Source: CALABS01 sp050260775 (GTDB taxonomy: Bacteria > Pseudomonadota > Alphaproteobacteria > Rhodospirillales > Magnetospirillaceae). Taken from it: a stretch of 64,000 bases of DNA. Shown here piece by piece: positions 60,501 to 64,000 of this stretch. Under the pieces are notes generated by a model. The model had not been told where the DNA came from and ran no database searches. It worked only from the letters and a program-made list of their open reading frames with translations. A program made the position numbers and the translations under genes. The DNA is taken from positions 25,786-89,785 of the forward strand of contig JBLNCP010000041.1 in assembly GCA_050260775.1 (NCBI GenBank), written 5' to 3'. Within the stretch, counting starts at the first letter, position 1. Each line of letters begins with the position of its first letter.

Positions 60501-63500
60501 CGGAGCCGCCGACGATGGTCTCGACGTTGGCGATGGTCAGGGTGTTGCTGCCGTTCGCCAGGTGGAGCTCGTCGCCGGTGGAGGCCCCGAGGTCGATCAG
60601 GCCCACGGTCTGGTTGGCCGACAGGGTGACGACGTCGTTGGCGTCGTTGCCGTAGACCGTCTCGACGTTGGCCACGGTCAGCGTGTTGTCGCCATTGGCG
60701 AGCTGCAGCACGTCGGTGCCGTTGCCGAGGTCGACCTTACCGGAGGCCATGTTGGCGCCCATGGTGACCGTGTCGTTGCCGGCGTTGCCCAGCACGGTTT
60801 CGACGTTGGTCACCGTCAGGTTGTTGGTGGCGCAGGCCAGGGTCAGGGCGTCGTTGCCGGCGCCCAGGTCGATGGTGCCGGTGGCGGCGCTGCCCAGGGT
60901 GATGGCGTCGTTGCCGTCGTTGCCGGTGATGTTCTCGACGTTGGTCACCGTCAGGGTGAAGTCGCCGGTGTTGGCCAGGACCAGGCTGTCGGTGCCGCCC
61001 TTGAGGTCGATGAGGCCGCTGCTCTGGGCGTTGCCCAGGGTGATGTCGTCGTTGCCGGAACCGCCGTAGATGGTCTCGACGTCGGACACCGCCACGGTGT
61101 TGCCGCCGTTGGCCAGCGTGATGACGTCGGTGCCGGCGTTGCCGGCCACGGTCTCGACGTTGGTCAGCGACAGGCTGTTGGTGCCGTTGGCCAGGGTGAC
61201 GGTGTCGTCGCCCGCGCCGAGGTCGTAGCTGGCGTTGGTCTGGGCCGCACCCAGGGTGATGGCGTCGTTGCCGGCGTCACCGGTGAGGGTCTCGACGTGG
61301 CTGACGGTCAGGACGTTGTCGCCGTTGGCCAGGGTCAGGTGGTCGGTGCCGTTGCCGAGATCGATGGTACCGTCCGCCAGGTTGGCGCCGAGGGTGACGA
61401 TGTCGTTGCCGGAATTGGCCGCCGTCAGCACCGTCTCGACGTTGGTGATGGTCAGCGTGTTGGCACCGTTGGCCAGCGTCACCGCATCGTTGCCCGCTTC
61501 GAGGTCGATGGTGCCCGAGCTCTGGTTGGCGCCCAGGGTGATGGCGTCGTTGCCGGCATTGCCCAGGATGGTCTCGGCATTCGAGACGGTGAGGGTGAAG
61601 TCGCCGGTGTTGGCCAGCGTCAGGGTGTCGGTGCCCGCCTTCAGATCGAGGCTGGCGGTGCCGGAGGTATTGAGGGTGATGGCGTCGTTGCCGCTGCCGC
61701 CGATGATGGTCTCGACGTCGTTGGCGAACAGGGTGTTGCCGGTGTTGCCGAGCGTGACGGCATCGGTGCCGGCGTTGCCGATGATGGTCTCGACGTTGGT
61801 CACCGTCAGGGTGTTGGTGCCGTTGGCGAGGGTCAGGGTGTCCTCGCCGGCCGACAGGTCGACCGAGCCCGAGCCCTGGGCGGCGCCCAGGGTGACGGCG
61901 TCGTTGCCGGCGTTGGCGAGGATGGTCTCGACGTTGGAGACGGTGACGGTGTTGTCGCCGTTGGCCAGCACCAGCTTGTCGGTGCCACCCTTGAGGTCGA
62001 AGGCGCCGCCGCTGACCGTGGTGGTCAGGGTGATGGTGTCGTTGCCACCCGAGGCATTCAGCGTCTCGACGTTGGCGACCGTCACGTTGTTGGTGAAGTT
62101 GCCGAGCGTCAGGGTGTCGTTGCCGGCCCCCAGGTCGATGGTGCCGGTGAGGCTGGTGGTCATGGTGACGCTGTCGTCACCGTCGTTGCCGACCACCAGC
62201 TCGACGTTGGCGAGGCTGAGGCTGAAATTGCCGGTGTTGGCCAGCGTGACGCTGTCGGTCCCGGCCTTGCCGTCGATGGTTACGGTGCCCGAGGTGGTCA
62301 GCGTGATGGTGTCGTTGCCGGTGTTGCCGACGATGCTTTCGACATCGCTGGCCGACAGGGTGGTGTTGCCGGTTCCGCCGATGGTGACGGTGTCGGTGCC
62401 GGCGTTGCCGGCCACGGTCTCGACGTTGGTCACCGTCAGGGTGTTGGTGCCGTTGGCCAGCGTCAGGGTGTCGTTGCCGCCCTTCAGATCGAAGCTGCCG
62501 TTGGCGACGGCGGCGCCCAAGGTCACCGAGTCGTTGCCGGCGTTGCCGGTGATGCTCTCGACGCCGTTGGCGAACAGGATGTTGTCGGCGTTGCCCAGCG
62601 TGATGCTGTCGACGCCGGCGTTGCCGATCACCGTCTCGACGTTGTTGACAATCAGCGTGTTGGCGCCGTTGGCGAGCGTCAGGGTGTCCTCGCCGGCGCC
62701 GAGATCGATGGTGCCGGAGGACTGGTTGGCGCCCAGGGTGATGGCGTCGTTGCCGTCGTTGCCGGTGATGGTCTCGACGTTGCTGACCTTGAGGGTGAAG
62801 TCGCCGGTATTGGCGAGCGTCAGGGCGTCGTTGCCGGCCTTGAGGTCGATGGTGCCGTTGCCGGAGGTGTTGAGGATGAGGGTGTCGGCGTTGGCGCTGC
62901 CGATGACGGTCTCCACGTCATTGGCATAGAGGGTGCCGGCCGACCCCATGGTGATGGCATCGTTGCCGGCGTTGCCGACCACGGATTCCACGCCGGTCAC
63001 CGTCAGGCTGTTGGTGCCGTTGGCCAGGGTCAGCACGTCGGTGCCGTTGCCGAGGTTGACGACGCCGTTGGTGATGATGTTGCCGAGGGTGATCGTGTCG
63101 TTGCCGGCGTTGCCGATGATGGTCTCGACGTCGGTGACCGTCAGCGTGTTGGTGCCGTTGGCCAGGGTGATGGCGTCGTTGCCGGTACCGCCGACCACGG
63201 TCTCGACGTTGGCGACCGTCAGGCTGTTGGTGCCGTTGGCCAGCGTCAGAGTGTCCTCACCGCTGCCCAGGTCGACGTTGCCGCCGGACAGGTTGGCGCC
63301 CAGGGTGATGGCGTCGTTGCCGGAGTTGCCGGTGACGGTCTCGACGTTGCTGACGGTCAGCGTGTTGTCGCCGGCCGCCAGGATCAGCTTGTCGGTACCG
63401 TTGCCGAGGTTGATGACGCCCGAGGCGAGGTTGACGCCAAGGGTGATGGTGTCGTTGCCGGTGCCGCCGGTGACGGTCTCGACGTTGGTCACGGTGAGCA

Positions 63501-64000
63501 CGTTGTTGTTGTTGCTCATCGTGAGGACGTCGTTGCCGTTACCCAGGTCGATCACGCCGTTGGCCAGGGCCGACCCGAGGGTGATGCGGTCGTCGCCGTC
63601 GTTGCCGGTGATGGTCTCGGCGTTGGTCACCGTCAGCGAGAAGTTGCCGGTGTTGGCCAACTGCAGGATGTCGGTGCCGCCCTTGAGGTCGATGCTGCCG
63701 TTGGTGACGGCGGTGTTCAGGGTGACCGTATCGTTGCCGCTGCCGCCGAGGATCGATTCGACGTCATTGGCGAACAGGGTGTTGCCGTTGTTGCCGAGGG
63801 TGATGGTGTCGGTGCCGGCGTTGCCGAGGATGGTCTCGACGTTGGACACCGTCAGGGTGTTGGTGCCGTTGGCGAGCGTCAGGGTGTCCTCGCCGTTGGC
63901 CAGGTCGACCGAGCCCGAGGCCTGGGCGGCGCCCAGGGTGACGGCATCGTTGCCGGCGTTGGCGAGGATGGTCTCGGTGTTGGAGACGGTGACGGTGTTG
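54532..64000 (-). CDS. Giant RTX-like repeat protein, type I secretion substrate (5' end outside the window)
   Basis: At least 3155 residues are in frame without a stop to the window edge; an internal ATG at 63849 is not the start. About 69 units of typically 45-48 residues (some 24-27) repeat, of the form NVETITGNDGNDTITLG + SGTIDLGNGTDTLTLANG + TNTLTVT (written in parts). Each carries two RTX-like nonapeptide cores (GGxGNDxIxL and LGNGTDxLxL), so calcium-binding beta-roll folding is likely. The C-terminal 171 residues (from ITVRYDNLAH) end in LLGVSNTSLTAADFTV, like type I secretion signals of alphaproteobacterial RTX proteins. Secreted or surface-held adhesin is the likely role. The exporter genes follow. 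Plus-strand frames here are shadows. Confidence 0.9.
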   Translation of the reverse strand, partial: NTVTVSNTETILANAGNDAVTLGAAQASGSVDLANGEDTLTLANGTNTLTVSNVETILGNAGTDTITLGNNGNTLFANDVESILGGSGNDTVTLNTAVTNGSIDLKGGTDILQLANTGNFSLTVTNAETITGNDGDDRITLGSALANGVIDLGNGNDVLTMSNNNNVLTVTNVETVTGGTGNDTITLGVNLASGVINLGNGTDKLILAAGDNTLTVSNVETVTGNSGNDAITLGANLSGGNVDLGSGEDTLTLANGTNSLTVANVETVVGGTGNDAITLANGTNTLTVTDVETIIGNAGNDTITLGNIITNGVVNLGNGTDVLTLANGTNSLTVTGVESVVGNAGNDAITMGSAGTLYANDVETVIGSANADTLILNTSGNGTIDLKAGNDALTLANTGDFTLKVSNVETITGNDGNDAITLGANQSSGTIDLGAGEDTLTLANGANTLIVNNVETVIGNAGVDSITLGNADNILFANGVESITGNAGNDSVTLGAAVANGSFDLKGGNDTLTLANGTNTLTVTNVETVAGNAGTDTVTIGGTGNTTLSASDVESIVGNTGNDTITLTTSGTVTIDGKAGTDSVTLANTGNFSLSLANVELVVGNDGDDSVTMTTSLTGTIDLGAGNDTLTLGNFTNNVTVANVETLNASGGNDTITLTTTVSGGAFDLKGGTDKLVLANGDNTVTVSNVETILANAGNDAVTLGAAQGSGSVDLSAGEDTLTLANGTNTLTVTNVETIIGNAGTDAVTLGNTGNTLFANDVETIIGGSGNDAITLNTSGTASLDLKAGTDTLTLANTGDFTLTVSNAETILGNAGNDAITLGANQSSGTIDLEAGNDAVTLANGANTLTITNVETVLTAANSGNDIVTLGANLADGTIDLGNGTDHLTLANGDNVLTVSHVETLTGDAGNDAITLGAAQTNASYDLGAGDDTVTLANGTNSLSLTNVETVAGNAGTDVITLANGGNTVAVSDVETIYGGSGNDDITLGNAQSSGLIDLKGGTDSLVLANTGDFTLTVTNVENITGNDGNDAITLGSAATGTIDLGAGNDALTLACATNNLTVTNVETVLGNAGNDTVTMGANMASGKVDLGNGTDVLQLANGDNTLTVANVETVYGNDANDVVTLSANQTVGLIDLGASTGDELHLANGSNTLTIANVETIVGGSGTDIITLANGGNTLLANGIETLIGGTGDDNVTLGTAITNGSINLGIGTDTLTLANGTNTLTLSNAETVTGGTGTDTITLGNNGNTLFANDVESIIGGSGNDAVTMGNVAANGLVDLGAGNADTLTLANGDNVIRVANVETITGNDGNDTVTLTATISNGTVDLGNGGADVLTLANGTNSVTVANVETVAGGTGNDTVRLGDTGGTITLIDVETITGGLGNDIVTLANGLASGSINLGDGEDALILSNQATTLTVSNVETVVGNDGNDVITLGTAASGSTIDLGNGTDTLKLGNFTNSLTVTNVETVTGGTGNDSVTLSANVASGKVDLGNGADTLTLANGDNTLTIANVETVFGNDGNDTVTLSAAANMSTGTIDLGNGNDVLTLANGTNTMTVANVETITGNDGNDTITLGANMSGGTIDLGNGTDKVVLADGGNTLSIGNVETVVAASGSTGDDIVTLTTSLSSGSVNLGDGTDVLTLANGGNTLTVGNVETITGGTGNDAVTLASAQADGTFDLGNGTDTLTMANGGNTLTVTNVETIVGGSGVDVITLEANVTSGSIDLKGGADWLVLANGNNTLTISNAETVTAGNGDDVITLGANLSSGTIDLGTGNDALTLANNNNTLEVDNVETITGNAGNDVITITTQLTNGVIDLKAGTDKITLSDSDNSLTAANVEVIVGGAANDTVTLTTIANSGTTIDLNDGTDTLTLGNFNNVLTVTDVETIVANAGNDTITLGSAQAGGSIDLANGTDTLTLGSGENQLNVSNVETIFGNSGGDIVTLDTVVTSANVDLKLGTDTLVLANGDNTLTISNVESIAGNAGNDTVTLGFACTSGDIDLGAGNDVLTLANGANTLNVTNVETITGQGGTDRITLNGTITAGVVDLGNGTDQLTLSDAGANSLSVANVETLAGGAANDTVTVTAAMTSGTIDLNDGTDVLTLGNFTNTLTVTDVETVRGGTGNDTVTLGAAQYDGTVDLGNGTDVLIFNADTTIAVANVETVTGGAGSDTITVTTQLSSGSSIDLKGGMDTLVLGNFDNTVTVSNVESLTASAGNDVVTLGAAGTGLYVDLDGGNDTLRLANGTNSLTVANVETIVGGTGGDTATLGTAITSGSVDLANGTDTLVLADGVTNSLSVANVETVTGGSGDDTVTLTAAMTTGTVDLNDGTDVLRLGNFTNTLTVTDVETVVGGTGNDTVTLGAAQWDGTVDLGNGTDVLVFNSDATITVANVESITGGAGGDVITVSTQLTSGSKINLGAGSDQLILGNFDNTVTVSNVESISALAGNDAITLGAGMTGDIDLGAGNDALTLANASNTLNLTNVETVVGGTGVDHITFTAPVTNATVDLAGGVDTLTLADSASTLHVSNIETVIGGAGSDVVTMDVAQTTGTIDLNDGTDTLVLANGTNTLTVTDVEKLVGNEGTDTITLGAGLASGTVDLGNGTDSLTLADDWNTLTISNVETITGKSQGDTITLGTAQTTGTINLGAGDDTLVLANGVNTLTVANTESIIGNANVDTVTLTTPGTTLYIDLMGGSDILNLATGTNTVTLANVETVVGNSGVDTITYATALTSGSIDLKGGSDIVQLFDGTNSLTVANVETLFGGTGADTVTMSVAQTSGSYDFGSGTDVLNLANGTNTLTVSGIETVMGGTGNDTITVSTSQVGGTIDLGSGTDKLTLNDAGHTLTVTNVETIVGSSGDDNITLGAGQTTGSINLGAGGDHLILANADNTLSVSNIETVTGSGGNDSITLTTTTTDFTMDGGSGTDRLTLANGTNEVYVANVDTVVGNSGSDTIHVTTNGGIVIGGDGADTLDIQGTGITVRYDNLAHVGRTSGYVDVIDNFSDGSDLIGFGDGTTGLTFQGMDGSSTAFTAAAGQYSNNVSVTANLAADSGHLVFDFDAGNLNISLSAGSSATSITSSAATMLSGLTVSGNAKDVLFVVYDAEGDDAALLRFRENVGGDGHVQSGELSVVSVLLGVSNTSLTAADFTV
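55049..64000 (-). repeat. Repeat array in the giant protein (about 69 units, about 9 kb, open to the right)
   Basis: A degenerate protein repeat of about 135-145 bp. Twelve or so short units lack the second half. Several short units ending in LFA are followed by a unit that begins NDVES or NDVET (for example near 63.8, 61.7 and 60.2 kb), so a higher-order order exists. Two Cys occur in the array (LTLACATN and GFACTSG). Repeats this long are prone to recombination and assembly collapse. Confidence 0.9.
56404..57783 (-). repeat. Five-unit super-repeat, two tandem copies
   Basis: Five successive units at 57091-57783 (693 bp) recur as the next five at 56404-57090 (687 bp) in the same order. Matching pairs include GAAQYDGTVDLGNGTDVLIF with GAAQWDGTVDLGNGTDVLVF, and TNTLTVTDVETV shared by both. 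This marks a segmental duplication later than the basic unit. Confidence 0.85.

Noticed and set aside
54701..62929. Long plus-strand open frames (for example 55925-57301, 58988-60655, 61235-62929) opposite the giant gene
   Set aside because: They mirror the repeat codons of the minus-strand gene (Val/Ser/Pro/Thr-rich products with the same period) and have no ribosome sites or recognisable domains.
54900..64000. CRISPR-like regular repeats
   Set aside because: The repeats are coding, of unequal length and degenerate, and no constant repeat with unique spacers or cas genes is seen.

Overview
The window looks like the chromosome of a free-living, GC-rich alphaproteobacterium, most likely in the Rhodospirillales (Magnetospirillum/Phaeospirillum-like). 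I base this on alphaproteobacteria-specific families seen in the translations (TrcR/DUF1013, RcdA/DUF1465, DUF1192), a poly-hydroxybutyrate-type hydroxybutyrate dehydrogenase, an alphaproteobacterial isc operon with two cysteine desulfurases, and a Caulobacter-style tad/cpa pilus locus. I could not run any search, so family names rest on motif recognition. No rRNA, tRNA, IS element or CRISPR array was recognised.

Layout. 1-16.1 kb is housekeeping: the 5' part of glnE, an AsmA/YhdP-like envelope protein, two glycine-zipper lipoproteins, the cell-cycle regulators trcR and rcdA, a quinone oxidoreductase, bdhA plus a thioesterase, a membrane-anchored class III nucleotide cyclase, rpmE, a degenerate receiver protein, cyaY, tyrS, anmK and small genes. 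16.2-25.4 kb is one long Fe-S/sulfur block: cysE-iscR-nifS-like-iscS-iscU-iscA-hscB-hscA-fdx-iscX, then mnmA. It makes cysteine, mobilises its sulfur, builds Fe-S clusters and thiolates tRNA. A sigma70 promoter overlapping an IscR-box-like sequence sits before cysE. 25.4-28.7 kb is an orphan periplasmic binding protein paired with a sensor histidine kinase.

28.7-41.8 kb is a complete tad pilus locus: a tandem duplication of Flp pilin with its 5' region, cpaB, the secretin, a small lipoprotein, TadG/TadE-like minor pilins, cpaE, cpaF, tadB, tadC, two TPR lipoproteins and the prepilin peptidase. A SemiSWEET gene runs the other way.

42.1-64 kb is the accessory and most interesting part. Five overlapping plus-strand genes (TIM-barrel aldolase, SDR, 3-dehydroquinate-synthase-like sugar cyclase, TPP enzyme, NAD-epimerase) look like a pathway to an unusual cyclitol or sugar. 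Converging on them is a minus-strand series: a giant RTX-like repeat protein (at least 3155 residues visible, about 69 repeat units, 5' end outside the window), a type I secretion ATPase, its membrane-fusion partner, a GT41/HMW1C-like glycosyltransferase, and a methyltransferase-TPR-glycosyltransferase fusion. The giant protein carries roughly 80 N-X-S/T sequons by hand count. My main hypothesis is a type I-secreted giant adhesin or surface-layer protein that is glycosylated in the cytoplasm before export, possibly with the help of the neighbouring sugar pathway.
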